This document shows, piece after piece, positions 6,339 through 14,261 of a stretch of 35,315 nucleotides of DNA. Origin of the DNA: Streptomyces lacrimifluminis (GTDB lineage: Bacteria; Actinomycetota; Actinomycetes; Streptomycetales; Streptomycetaceae); the NCBI RefSeq assembly GCF_014646095.1, contig NZ_BMMU01000048.1, forward strand, positions 1-35,315, given 5' to 3'. The position numbers and the translations under genes are program-made. Numbering within the stretch: position 1 is the stretch's first letter; each line of letters opens with the position of its first letter. Under the pieces are notes generated by a model, which saw nothing but the letters and a program-made list of their open reading frames with translations, made no database searches and was not told the origin of the DNA.

Positions 6339-8417
6339 CTAACGCGTGGACGAGGCCGGGACGGCGTACCGGCTGATCTCACGACGCAGACGCTCCAAGT
6401 CCGGTCCCGCGGCCGTGGTCTGCGGCTGGTACCTCTCAGACTCGTCCTGCCGCATATCGAGGAACAGTTTCAGCATGTCGTAAATCGCCGCATACCGGTT
6501 GCCCTGGCCGGAGAGGCCGGGCAACGTGCGGAAGAGGACGGGCACGTACGTGAATACCGCGTTGAACTGGGCGCGTTTCTCCGCCACCTGGCGCTCCACA
6601 CGCTCGATGGCTTCCGCGCGGCTGCACCCCATCTCGTGACGGATCGCCCGGACGAGGTTGTAGGGGACCTGGTCTGCCTCGTCCTGGTCCACTCCCGCCA
6701 TGTCGTTCTCAGCGAAGATGACGAAGAAGCCGAGGTCCTCAAGGCGTCGGACCATGCGGTGGCTGCGCACCGTCGGCGGCATCTCCCGGTCCTGCACGAT
6801 CTCCGAGCACGCCATGCCGACCTCGAATCCACCGGTCGACCTCCGCAGAGACAGCCAGTCCGCCGGTGAGGGAATGTAACCGCTGATGCGGTGGCGCGTC
6901 TCACGCTCGCAGGCGTGGAGCCAGTCCTCGATGTTGTCGAGCAATGCCTCCTGCCATCGCGCTGTCCTGCCTTTGCACAGGCGTGGCCACAACTGAGCCC
7001 AGGACGTCGGGATCGCGCCGGGTGTCCAGGGTTTGCCCGGGTCCTGGCGCAGTGTCGCCACCAGTCCTTCCCTCAGTGCGGTGACGGCTTGCGGGTCTGT
7101 CAGCTGCGGATCCTCGAACAGGTCGTCCCACACAGCGAACACCGTGCCCAAGGCTGCGCTGGTCCGCTTCCTCTCGAGGAGGCCATCGTCGCTGCCATCG
7201 GCGTTGGTGGCTCCCTCCGCCACCCGGGGAAGGATCCGCTCGATCATCGACAGAGAGCCCGTCAGCCGGTGGTGATCGGCCTCGGCCGGGGTGGCGGCGA
7301 TGCCGGTGTCCACGAGCCAGTCCTTCATCCACTGCGTGACCTGCCGAGCCTGCGTGCTGTCCTGCGGCTGGGGTGCCTGCCGGACCTGGCGGGGAACGGT
7401 CACGGGGCGGGAAGCAGCCGGCCGGTCGAGTACGGCCTGCGCGTAGGCCGTCAGCCCATCAAGTGCATGGGCGCGATCGACAAGACGGGAGAGCTCATCA
7501 GTGGCCCTGGCCATGTACGCGTCGGCCATCGCCTGGGCCTCCTGCACAGCCCCCGAGGCGAGAACGAGGTCCCGGGCGCGTGCGGCCTCCTCCTGTGTCA
7601 GCTCCTTGCCCAGAAGGCGGCCGAGGTCGCGGTCGCGGGAAGCCGCGCGGATCACCGGCAGGGTGTAGACGCCCTCGGACAGATCCGTGTTGACGGGCTT
7701 GCCCAGCTCCTCGGCCGTGGACGTCAGATCGAGGATGTCATCGCGCAGCTGATAGGCGCGCCCGAACTGCCAGCCGAACCCGGCCAGAGCCTCCTCCCGG
7801 TCCTCCTGCCGGCTGTCCTGTCGGCCGCCCTTGCTGTTCGCCTGCATCGCGCCCACCCGGCAGGCCAGGGCGAACAGTTGCGCCGTCTTGCCGTCGATCG
7901 CGTCGAAGTATGCCTGCTCGCTGCGCGAGGCCGAATGCAGGTCGGCCGCCTCCATCACCATGCCGGCGCACATCCGCTCGTTCGCCATCGTCCCGGCGAT
8001 GACTTCACGCTGACCGAGCTGCGCCAGCATGTTGAGGCCTGTGAGCATCACGCAGTCCCCGGCGAGGATGGCGAGGTGCTCACCCCACACCGCGTTGGCG
8101 CTGGGGCGGCCCCGGCGCTCGTGAGCGTGGTCCACGACGTCATCGTGGTAGAGCGCGCCCAGGTGCAGCAGTTCGACGGCTGCGGCGGCACGCACGGCCT
8201 GGTCATCGGCCGGCACCGAAGGATCCGTAAGAACGTAGTACGAGAGCAGAGCAAGGGTGGGACGGACCAGGCCACGGGACGTACCGGGCCCTTCCTGAGT
8301 GAGCGCGTCGAGTTCGGGCCGGCCCTGGATACGCACTGGTCCCAGAGCGTCACGGACCCTGTCCAAGTCCGCCTCCAGACACGGAAAAACGGCCGGGTCA
8401 ATCCCAGAGGGTGGCAT
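6339..8417 (-). CDS. Fusion enzyme: polyprenyl diphosphate synthase plus class I terpene cyclase
   Basis: 692 residues from ATG 8417, with AGGAG six bases upstream; the longer open frame to 9053 lacks coding character. N-terminal domain (about 1-330): first Asp-rich motif DDVVD (92-96) followed by RRGRP, KTAQLF (177-182), second Asp-rich motif DDILD (226-230) and GKPVNTDLSEGVYTLP. This is a complete prenyl elongation site. Small residues Gly86-Ala88 just before the first motif suggest room for a C20 or longer product. A Pro/Gln-rich linker (about 331-358) leads to the cyclase domain (about 360-655): DDLFED (431-436), Arg525 exactly 46 residues before Asn571, the triad variant NDMAGVDQDE (571-580) and Arg641-Tyr642. 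Fungal chimeric terpene synthases have the opposite domain order. It probably makes its own prenyl diphosphate and cyclises it. Domain calls firm; product unknown. Confidence 0.92.
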   Translation of the reverse strand: MPPSGIDPAVFPCLEADLDRVRDALGPVRIQGRPELDALTQEGPGTSRGLVRPTLALLSYYVLTDPSVPADDQAVRAAAAVELLHLGALYHDDVVDHAHERRGRPSANAVWGEHLAILAGDCVMLTGLNMLAQLGQREVIAGTMANERMCAGMVMEAADLHSASRSEQAYFDAIDGKTAQLFALACRVGAMQANSKGGRQDSRQEDREEALAGFGWQFGRAYQLRDDILDLTSTAEELGKPVNTDLSEGVYTLPVIRAASRDRDLGRLLGKELTQEEAARARDLVLASGAVQEAQAMADAYMARATDELSRLVDRAHALDGLTAYAQAVLDRPAASRPVTVPRQVRQAPQPQDSTQARQVTQWMKDWLVDTGIAATPAEADHHRLTGSLSMIERILPRVAEGATNADGSDDGLLERKRTSAALGTVFAVWDDLFEDPQLTDPQAVTALREGLVATLRQDPGKPWTPGAIPTSWAQLWPRLCKGRTARWQEALLDNIEDWLHACERETRHRISGYIPSPADWLSLRRSTGGFEVGMACSEIVQDREMPPTVRSHRMVRRLEDLGFFVIFAENDMAGVDQDEADQVPYNLVRAIRHEMGCSRAEAIERVERQVAEKRAQFNAVFTYVPVLFRTLPGLSGQGNRYAAIYDMLKLFLDMRQDESERYQPQTTAAGPDLERLRREISRYAVPASSTR

Positions 8418-9136
8418 TCTGCGCTCCTGACACTGGTCGGTGTTCAACGAGCGGGAGGACAGCCGACACGCAGCAGCAGGACGTCGCAGTATCCGCTCCC
8501 CGTTGTGACCACCCCCGCGTCTCGCCACCAGGAAACAGAAACCTGTGACAGTGTGCGCACAGTAGTGACTTAAACCACCTAATCGCATGAAGTGGCCGAA
8601 TCTACTGATCTGTGACTTTGGCCAGTGAGCCCTTCTCCAACCTCTCCATGTAGCGCGGCCACTTCCCCCTGCGGAACCGGCCGGCCGCCGAACATGGCGC
8701 ATCTCCAATCCGTCTCCGCCGCCGCCCGCTTCCATGAGTGTCAGCGTGAGGGGCCCGGTCGGGTCGGCGGAGGCGACCGACATCACCACTCGTCCCTGAC
8801 CTGAAGTTCCTGAAGCGGGCGGGTAGCGTGCCGTCCCATTCGAAGTCGGTGCGGTGCCTCGTCGAGAGCAGCCGTGACCGATCACAATCTGTGATAGCAG
8901 GTCGCCGACTAACCTGCGTCGCTCTTGCCAACTACGTTGCGTATAGCTGTCTGCCCAGCGGCAACCGATTCCGGCTCTCGCCAACAAGGCTGCGTCGTCA
9001 CACCGGCCGTCCATGACGATCACGGCTTGGTATCGGCAACCGGCGGAGGTCACACGGACGGCTTTTTCGACACCTCTAGCAAGTGACGGCGGGATTCTGT
9101 CCGGAGTCCCGCGCCATCTGCGTGAGGAGCCTTCTC
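8418..9136. other. 719-bp region upstream of the fusion gene
   Basis: No gene is supported here. On the minus strand two frames carry short protein-like pieces (TDFEWDGTLPARFRNF in one, VVMSVASADPTGPLTLTLM in another, then KWPRYMERLEKGSLAK back in the first). This could be a frameshifted remnant, but I cannot identify it. The promoter of the fusion gene must lie here. The region also holds TTGCCAACTA (8925-8934) and a relative, GGTCGCCGACTAAC (8900-8913). Confidence 0.35.
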
Positions 9137-9960
9137 ATGACGTACAGCAGCGCCCGGCAGCCCGAACCTGAGCCGCGCCCCAGCTGGACAAGGGGTGCTG
9201 AGAACCTGCCGGGGGTCCCGGGAAGCAGTGCCGCGTCCAGTGCCGCGAACGATTCCAACGTCGTGCCCATCACCGCAGCTCACACCGCCCGCCAGGGGGC
9301 CTCCCGGCACGCTGACACCTCTCTCCCTTCCCCTGAAGTGCCAGCGAAGGGGAAGAAGTCCACTCCCACGGCCGGGAAGGTGAGGGCCGATGCGCTGCGG
9401 TTGCTGGGGTGTGTGCGGATAGCGACGGTGCGGCAGATGGCTGAGGTGATCACGGAGGAGGAGTCGGACGGCCGGTCGTACGTGCGCAGGGCCATGAAGG
9501 AACTGGCGGAGCTCGGACTGGCGGAGACGAACGGCAAGGACGGCAAGCACCAGATCTGGAACCTGACGGTGGCGGGACAGAAGGCAATGAACTGCCGCTG
9601 CGTCCGAAGGCCGGCACCGGAGCGAAGGCCGTTCGAGCCGGGCTCGGCCCGCACGGTGTCGCGGTGACGGACATGATCCTCGCCTACACCGACACGGTCC
9701 TGTCCGGCGACCGCGAGTGCCTGACCGACTGGCAGGTGGAGGTGAACCACGCCATCAAGGAGACCGGCCTGAGCTTCAACACCGACGCCGTCCTCGTCGT
9801 GCCGACCCAGATCAGCGAGGTGCGCCTCTTCGAGCTCGACAACGGCACCATGTCGCAGGCCCGGCTCGCACGTGAGGTCTGGGACTACGAGCGCTACGCC
9901 GGGCACCGCGTCTGGGAGGGAGCCCGCGGCACGATCGGCCGCACGTCTAGACGGCGCTGA
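9137..9960 (+). pseudogene. Replication-relaxation family protein, frameshifted
   Basis: The start is ATG 9137 with GAGGAG upstream. The first part is a disordered, Pro-rich N-terminus followed by a winged helix (DALRLLGCVRIATVRQMAEV and a following basic helix), reading to about 9588. From there the homologous protein continues in another frame (NELPLRPKAGTGAKAVRAGL, then LTDWQVEVNHAIKETG and FELDNGTMSQARLAREVW) up to 9960. One base seems to be missing near 9584-9590. A GTG at 9664 overlapping the first stop (GTGA) could mimic a separate gene, but the continuous similarity across it argues for one broken gene. The C-terminus also ends early. Such proteins are typical of Streptomyces plasmids and integrative elements and are thought to act in replication. 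Family assignment rests on remembered sequence pattern. Confidence 0.65.
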
Positions 9961-10006
9961 TCCGAGCCTTCAGGATGTGTTCTTCCAGATCATCGGGGGA
10001 GGGATC

Positions 10007-10369
10007 GTGGCAGGTCGCGTCCACTTGTGGATCGCCTGCTTCGTGCTTGCCGGGATCGCCGGACTGGCGGGAGTCATCGCGGCAATCTGGATGCCGCCCG
10101 AGCGAGCGGCCGCCGTTGCAGCGGCAGCAGCAGCGATCACTGCCTTGCCTGTCACCCGGGTATCGGCCCGCATTGACGCAGCTGCCCGGCAACGCGAACT
10201 CATGTCAGCCAGCCTCTACGCGGTCAGTGCCACAGGTCGGCTGCCCCGCGGGGGCCGGCGACTTCAAGAACCTGATCCGCGAGGTGGACGGCTCCCCGAA
10301 GGACTGGTTCGTGTGCCTGGGACCGGACGGAGTGAACTACGAGAAGGCGGAGGTCACGAGGTGAGGTGA
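10007..10369 (+). pseudogene. Small membrane protein ORF with a mismatched tail
   Basis: GTG 10007 follows GGGGGAGGGATC, a good ribosome site. Residues 6-28 (LWIACFVLAGIAGLAGVIAA and onward) form a strong membrane helix, and a second Ala-rich hydrophobic segment follows. From about 10240 this frame becomes Arg/Gly-rich, while another frame reads a protein-like tail (GDFKNLIREVDGSPKDWF, VCLGPDGVNYEKAEVTR) ending at 10364. The region therefore looks like a small membrane protein fused out of frame to the end of another gene. Neither part is recognised. Confidence 0.35.
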
Positions 10370-10412
10370 GCGATGCGGGCAGGGCGGCGCGGCAGGGGTC
10401 ACAACCCCCGCC

Positions 10413-10446
10413 GCGGCAGCAGGGTCACAACCACCCTTGCTGCCGC
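10413..10446 (-). terminator. Hairpin at the end of the response-regulator fragment
   Basis: GCGGCAGCAGGGT (10413-10425) pairs with ACCCTTGCTGCCGC (10433-10446) with a single bulged T. It straddles the stop codon of the leftward regulator fragment and may be its terminator. Confidence 0.4.
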
Positions 10447-10553
10447 GCCTCCCGCATTGACTCCATCCGGTTGCGGGTGCCTGTCTTGCCGATCGCGGAG
10501 GAGAGGTAGTTGCGGACCGTGGACTCCGAGAGGTGGAGCTTGGCCGCGACGAT
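10425..10553 (-). pseudogene. C-terminal fragment of a LuxR/NarL-type response regulator
   Basis: Reading leftward, the frame gives AAKLHLSESTVRNYLSSAIG, then KTGTRNRMES and a final QQGWL before TGA at 10425-10427. This is the helix-turn-helix end of a NarL-family response regulator: recognition helix SESTVRNYLSSAI and the usual C-terminus. Everything upstream (receiver domain and linker) is missing. It stops where the IS3-like transposase sequence begins, at about 10549. The fragment is therefore a gene cut by insertion and deletion and cannot be functional. Confidence 0.75.
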
Positions 10554-10884
10554 CTTCCACAGCGACCGCGGCGCGGAGTACACGTCCGAGGCGTACGACA
10601 AGCTCTGTGACCGCCTGGGCGTGGTGCAGTCCATGGGACGGGTGGGGTCCGCTCTGGACAATGCCGCCGCGGAGAGTTTCAACTCGCTGATCAAGGTCGA
10701 GTACATCCACCGCCGGCAATTCGCGACCCGGACCGAGGCCCGCCCGAAGATCGCCACATGGATCACTGGGTTCTACAACCCGCGACGAAGGCACAGCGCG
10801 GCCGGCGGCCTACCGCCCGAGGAGTTCGAAAGAATCATCGCCGAAGCGCGCGAGCGACACGGCCAGAAAGATCAGACCGCATAA
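10549..10884 (+). mobile_element. IS3-family transposase (OrfB) C-terminal fragment
   Basis: The frame reads TIFHSDRGAEYTSEAYDKLC, then GVVQSMGRVGSALDNAAAES, and ends in NPRRRHSAAGG and PPEEFER. This is the second half of an IS3-family integrase-fold transposase: the second catalytic Asp in HSDRG and the Glu in AAAESFN are present. The N-terminal half with the first catalytic Asp and all of OrfA are absent, so the element is dead. It joins the response-regulator fragment at its left. The sequence to 10915 (ACCAGGGGATTGACA) looks like the right terminal repeat, and the next regulator fragment begins at 10916. Confidence 0.85.
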
Positions 10885-10915
10885 CCAAAGTCCCTACGGA
10901 ACCAGGGGATTGACA

Positions 10916-11023
10916 CTATTCCTGTCCCCGCGCACCGTCGAGAAACACGTGGCCCGGGTGCTGACCAAGCTCGGCAGGTCGAGGAAGGACGTCCACACCG
11001 CCCCGCCGGACTCCCCCGCCTGA
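10916..11023 (+). pseudogene. C-terminal fragment of a second LuxR-type regulator
   Basis: Starting exactly at the right end of the IS3 fragment, the frame reads LFLSPRTVEKHVARVLTKLG, then RSRKDVHTAPPDSPA and TGA. This is the recognition-helix end of a LuxR-type helix-turn-helix (SPRTVEKHVARVLTKLG). It is a different protein from the leftward fragment on the other side of the IS3 piece. No start and no upstream domain exist. Confidence 0.7.
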
Positions 11024-11067
11024 CACCTGGAGGGGGGTTTGTTTGTGTGCAGACGTGCGTGCGGTGT

Positions 11068-11509
11068 GCGTGCCTGTGGCGGGCCGTCGACCAGGACGGC
11101 ATGGTGCTGGACATCCTCGTGCAGAACCGCCGGGACAAAGGCTGCGGCCAGGCCCTTCTTCCGCCAGCTGCTCAAGACGGCGGGCGCAGTGCCGCAGGTA
11201 GTCGTCACGGACAAGCTCCGCTCTCACGGCGTCGCTCACCGTGAGGTCATGCCCTTGTGGGAGTACCGCTCCCACAAGGGCATGAACGACCGGGCTGAGA
11301 ACCGCCACCAGCCCACCAGGCAGCGCGAACGCGCGATGAAAGGCTTCCGCAGTACAGGCGCTGCCCAGCGGTTCCTGTCTGCGTTCAGCGGCATCTCACC
11401 CCACTTCCGGCCCCGCCGCCACCTGATGACCGCTCCCGGATACCGAGCTGAGAGGACCATCCGCTTCACGATCTGGGACCAGGTAACCGGCCGACCCACA
11501 GCGGCCTGA
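11068..11509 (+). pseudogene. IS6-family (IS26-like) transposase remnant, frameshifted
   Basis: The first frame reads LWRAVDQDGMVLDILVQNRR up to about 11135. The rest continues in another frame from KAAARPFFRQLLK to WDQVTGRPTAA, so one extra base lies near GACAAAGG (about 11134-11141). The second catalytic Asp (VTDKLRS) and the Glu (RAENRHQPTRQRERAMKGF) are visible. The N-terminus with the helix-turn-helix and the first Asp is missing. The sequence is that of an IS6-type DDE transposase. It is inactive through truncation and frameshift. A perfect 17-bp inverted repeat lies inside it (11247-11285). Confidence 0.8.
11247..11285. repeat. Perfect 17-bp inverted repeat inside the IS6 remnant
   Basis: TCATGCCCTTGTGGGAG (11247-11263) and CTCCCACAAGGGCATGA (11269-11285) are exact reverse complements around the loop TACCG. 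The coded residues here (EVMPLWEYRSHKGMND) differ from the usual family pattern on the left side of the stem. This suggests that one arm was copied from the other. Confidence 0.85.
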
Positions 11510-11741
11510 GCAACAGGCCCGGAGGCCCGTTGAACCATGCATCGCCACACCGCCAGGCCCTACCCACCCAACAACGTGACAACGCTTTGACGAAGACGTG
11601 GTGCGGGAGCTTTCGGTGCCCCAGACCGGACGACGGGGAGAGGAGTGACGGGGAGCAGCGTGCCCATCGGACGGCAGACAGTACGCTGAGTCCAGCGGGA
11701 CCGGGCCCGCAGCACAGTGTCCAGTGTTCGGGAGGTGCTTC

Positions 11742-12308
11742 ATGACGGCCGAGACGATGGCGCCGGCGTGGATGCATGAGCAGATCACGGCGGAGGAGTA
11801 CGAGTCCTGGTCCGAGGAACAGTGCGCCGGAATCGAGATCGTGGACGGGATGGTCGTTGTGAGTCCGAGTGCGTCCAAGCGGCACAACCGTCTGGCCCGG
11901 ATTCTGGCGAACGCCCTGGATGGCGCTGCGGGCCCGGAGTGGAACGCCGACACGGACTTCGACGTCCGGCTCCAGGACGTCCCGCTCACCAATCGCCGTC
12001 CGGACGTCGTCGTGTACCGCGCAGACACGATCGACATCACCCCCACTCGCCCTGAGCACGTGCTGCTGGTCGCGGAAGTGGTGTCGCCAGGCTCGGAAAC
12101 CACCGACCGGATCGTGAAGGTCGACCAGTATGCCAAGGCAGGCATCGGCTTCTACTGGCGGATCGAGCAGGCCGCGACAGGCGTTCCTCTCGTGTACACC
12201 TACGTTCTCGACCCCGCGACGAGAACCTACCGGGACGGAGACGTCTTCATCGGCATCCTCAAAGCGTTGGCCCCCTTCCTGGTAGAGATCGACCTCGGCC
12301 AGATCTGA
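11742..12308 (+). CDS. Uma2-family (DUF820) putative endonuclease
   Basis: 188 residues from ATG 11742 with GGAGGT upstream. The PD-(D/E)xK fold pattern is visible: an N-terminal MTAETMAPAWMHEQ, a central RRPDVVVYR with the catalytic Asp, VAEVVSPGSETTDR with the Glu, and a later Lys/Tyr helix KVDQYAKAGIGFYW. Full length with an intact C-terminus (VEIDLGQI). Uma2 proteins are very common in Streptomyces, often in many copies, and their biological job is unclear. This copy is the only intact gene in the mobile block. Its stop is followed within about 25 bases by the truncated IS110 element. Confidence 0.88.
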   Translation: MTAETMAPAWMHEQITAEEYESWSEEQCAGIEIVDGMVVVSPSASKRHNRLARILANALDGAAGPEWNADTDFDVRLQDVPLTNRRPDVVVYRADTIDITPTRPEHVLLVAEVVSPGSETTDRIVKVDQYAKAGIGFYWRIEQAATGVPLVYTYVLDPATRTYRDGDVFIGILKALAPFLVEIDLGQI

Positions 12309-12329
12309 CCCACGTGCTGCTCAGCATGG

Positions 12330-13346
12330 AGTGGCTTCGCCTCCATCGGAGCCCTCCCGCTCACGGTCGCCCGGGACGCCGGCTGCAAGGTCGCCTATCT
12401 GCCCGGCCTCGCGATGCGTCGGATCGCCGACCTGTATCCGGGCGAGGCGAAGACCGACGCGAAAGACGCCGCGGTGATCGCGGACGCGGCCCGGACGATG
12501 CCGCACACGCTGCGCTCGCTGGAACTGACCGATGAGATGACCGCCGAACTGACCGTGCTCGTGGGCTTCGACCAGGATCTGGCGGCCGAGGCCACCCGCA
12601 CCTCCAACCGGATACGCGGCCTGCTCACCCAGTTCCACCCCAGCCTGGAACGCATCCTCGGCCCCCGCCTGGACCACCCCGCCGTGACCTGGCTGCTGGA
12701 ACGCCACGGTTCCCCGGCCGCGCTGCACAAAGCCGGACGCCGCAAGCTGGTCGAGGTGATCCGGCCCAGAGCCCCACGCATGGCCCAGAAACTGATCGAC
12801 GATGTCTTCGACGCACTCGACGAGCAGACCGTCATCGTCCCCGGGACCGGCACCCTCGACGTCGTGATCCCGTCCCTGGCCCGCTCCCTCGCTGCCGTCC
12901 ATGAACAGCGCCGGGCCCTGGAGACTTAGATCAGAGCCCTGCTGGAGGACCACCCTCTTTCCAAGGTCCTGACCTCGATGCCGGGGGTCGCGGTCAGGAC
13001 CGCCGCAGTACTGCTGGTCACCGTCGGCACCAGCTTCCCCACCGCCGCCCACCTCGCCTCCTACGCTGGCCTCGCCCCGACGACGAAGTCCTCGGGGACC
13101 TCGATCCACGGCGAACACGCGCCCAGAGGCGGCAACCGGCACCTCAAGCGGGCGATGTTCCTGTCCGCGTTCGCCGCCCTGCACGATCCCGCCTCCCGCA
13201 CCTACTACGACAAATGCCGGGCCCGCGGGAAGACCCACACGCAGGCTCTCCTCCGCCTCGCCCGACAGCGGATCAGCGTGCTGTTCGCGATGCTCCGCGA
13301 CGGCACCTTCTACGAACCCCGCCTCCCCGAAGCAGCCGTCGCATGA
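12330..13346 (+). pseudogene. IS110-family transposase, N-terminally truncated with in-frame TAG
   Basis: The frame enters at about GFASIGALPLTVARDAG and continues with MRRIADLYPGEAKTDAKDAA (12414 onward), then TSNRIRGLLTQFHPSLERIL. It meets TAG at 12927-12929 and resumes in the same frame as IRALLEDHPL, TSMPGVAVRTAAVLLVTVG, YAGLAPTTKSSGTSIHGEH and LRDGTFYEP to TGA at 13346. This is a RuvC-like DEDD domain followed by the C-terminal Tnp domain. The first 50 or so residues, with the first catalytic Asp, are missing. One nonsense change separates the two halves, so decay looks fairly recent. It sits directly after the Uma2 gene. Confidence 0.88.
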
Positions 13347-13669
13347 CCAGCGCATGCTTGACGAAGGACATAGAGGCCCCCAAGGACTCTAGCCGGGGCC
13401 AACTGCTGGAGGCCAAGGACAATTTGCAGAAGATGCTGGCCAACGTCCCCCTCACCGACGACGAACGCGCCGCCGTCGACGACGGCCAAGCTGCCCTCGA
13501 CCAACTCCTGGCACAGCTCACCGACGTCCCTACCCCGGCCGGCCCGACGCCACGCCAGCTCGGAATACCCGTCATTTGGGAAGGTACGCCCTTCGCATGC
13601 CAGCCCGAGGCCGATCCACAGGTCATGAGCATTGCTCCATGGCGAGACGCTGACGTATCAATCGGGTAG
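13343..13669 (+). CDS. Hypothetical protein or fragment behind the IS110 remnant
   Basis: The open frame begins at ATG 13343, overlapping the transposase stop (ATGA), and codes for 108 residues. The middle (LLEAKDNLQKMLANVPLTDD, ERAAVDDGQAALDQLLAQL) is a coherent helical segment, followed by a Pro-rich stretch (TPAGPTPRQLGIP). I have a vague sense of this pattern in actinomycete mobile-element proteins but cannot name it. No ribosome site is visible and the junction with the IS remnant is abrupt, so it may be the tail of a disrupted gene rather than a complete one. Confidence 0.45.
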   Translation: MTSACLTKDIEAPKDSSRGQLLEAKDNLQKMLANVPLTDDERAAVDDGQAALDQLLAQLTDVPTPAGPTPRQLGIPVIWEGTPFACQPEADPQVMSIAPWRDADVSIG

Positions 13670-14261
13670 GAGGGCCGGCTGACTGGCCCTCTACCTATTT
13701 GATGCTCCGTCAGAAGAGCAGCTCAGGCTCAACTTCCGAGAAGCATCCTCCGGTTACCTACAACGAGGATCCCGGGGATGCCCCTCGGCCACTCCCAGTC
13801 GGCGAAGAACATGACGACACAGACGGCCTGCGCTGACCTGAGCACACACACGGAGACACCCCGGGGAGCGCCAGCGGGGTCGCAGGGGTTGTCTGGGCCT
13901 CGCTGGGCATTGGTCTGCAGGCTGGTTCCGCGCGGCCTGTACGGGCTGGTGCAGGGCTGCCTCGCCGGCGTCCCGGGCGACTGGCGCGTTCCTGAATGTG
14001 GCTGCTGCTGGTGAGTCGGTTACAGGCGCTTCGCTGTGCGGTCGCGCAGCAGCAGCCATGGACTCGCGTCGGCCGATCTGGGCGCGCAGCCGGTCCGTGC
14101 AGCAGCACGGCGCCAGCCGTCCTCTCCGCCTGGCTCGGGGCGGCATACTGGCCGGCGCCTCCGGGGTCGGGATTGACCTTGTCATGCCTTTCCCAAACAC
14201 CTGCGCCAGGCTGACCAGCGTGTTCACCACCTGGTCGCACGCGTCCTCGGCCAGACTGATC
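13670..14261. other. 592-bp region without a confident gene
   Basis: The ORFs here are Pro/Arg/Cys-rich and look like shadows. The one piece with coding character is on the minus strand, starting at 14263: MISLAEDACDQVVNTLVSLA and QVFGKG, after which the composition degrades. Its ATG overlaps, on the opposite strand, the ATG at 14262 (TCATGA). It may be the start of a truncated leftward gene; I cannot identify it. Confidence 0.3.

Noticed and set aside
6891..8573. Long rightward ORF of 560 residues
   Set aside because: It lies opposite the fusion gene and is a shadow caused by its GC-biased codons.
8602..8931. Leftward ORF of 109 residues upstream of the fusion gene
   Set aside because: Only short parts look coded, the composition turns Arg-rich, and no family is recognised. 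It may be a frameshifted remnant.
8418..9053. N-terminal extension of the fusion enzyme by 212 residues
   Set aside because: The extension is open but low-complexity and Arg/Gly-rich, while ATG 8417 has a good ribosome site and begins the conserved prenyl synthase domain.
12321..13355. Leftward ORF of 344 residues
   Set aside because: It lies opposite the IS110 transposase frame and has Gly/Gln-rich shadow composition.
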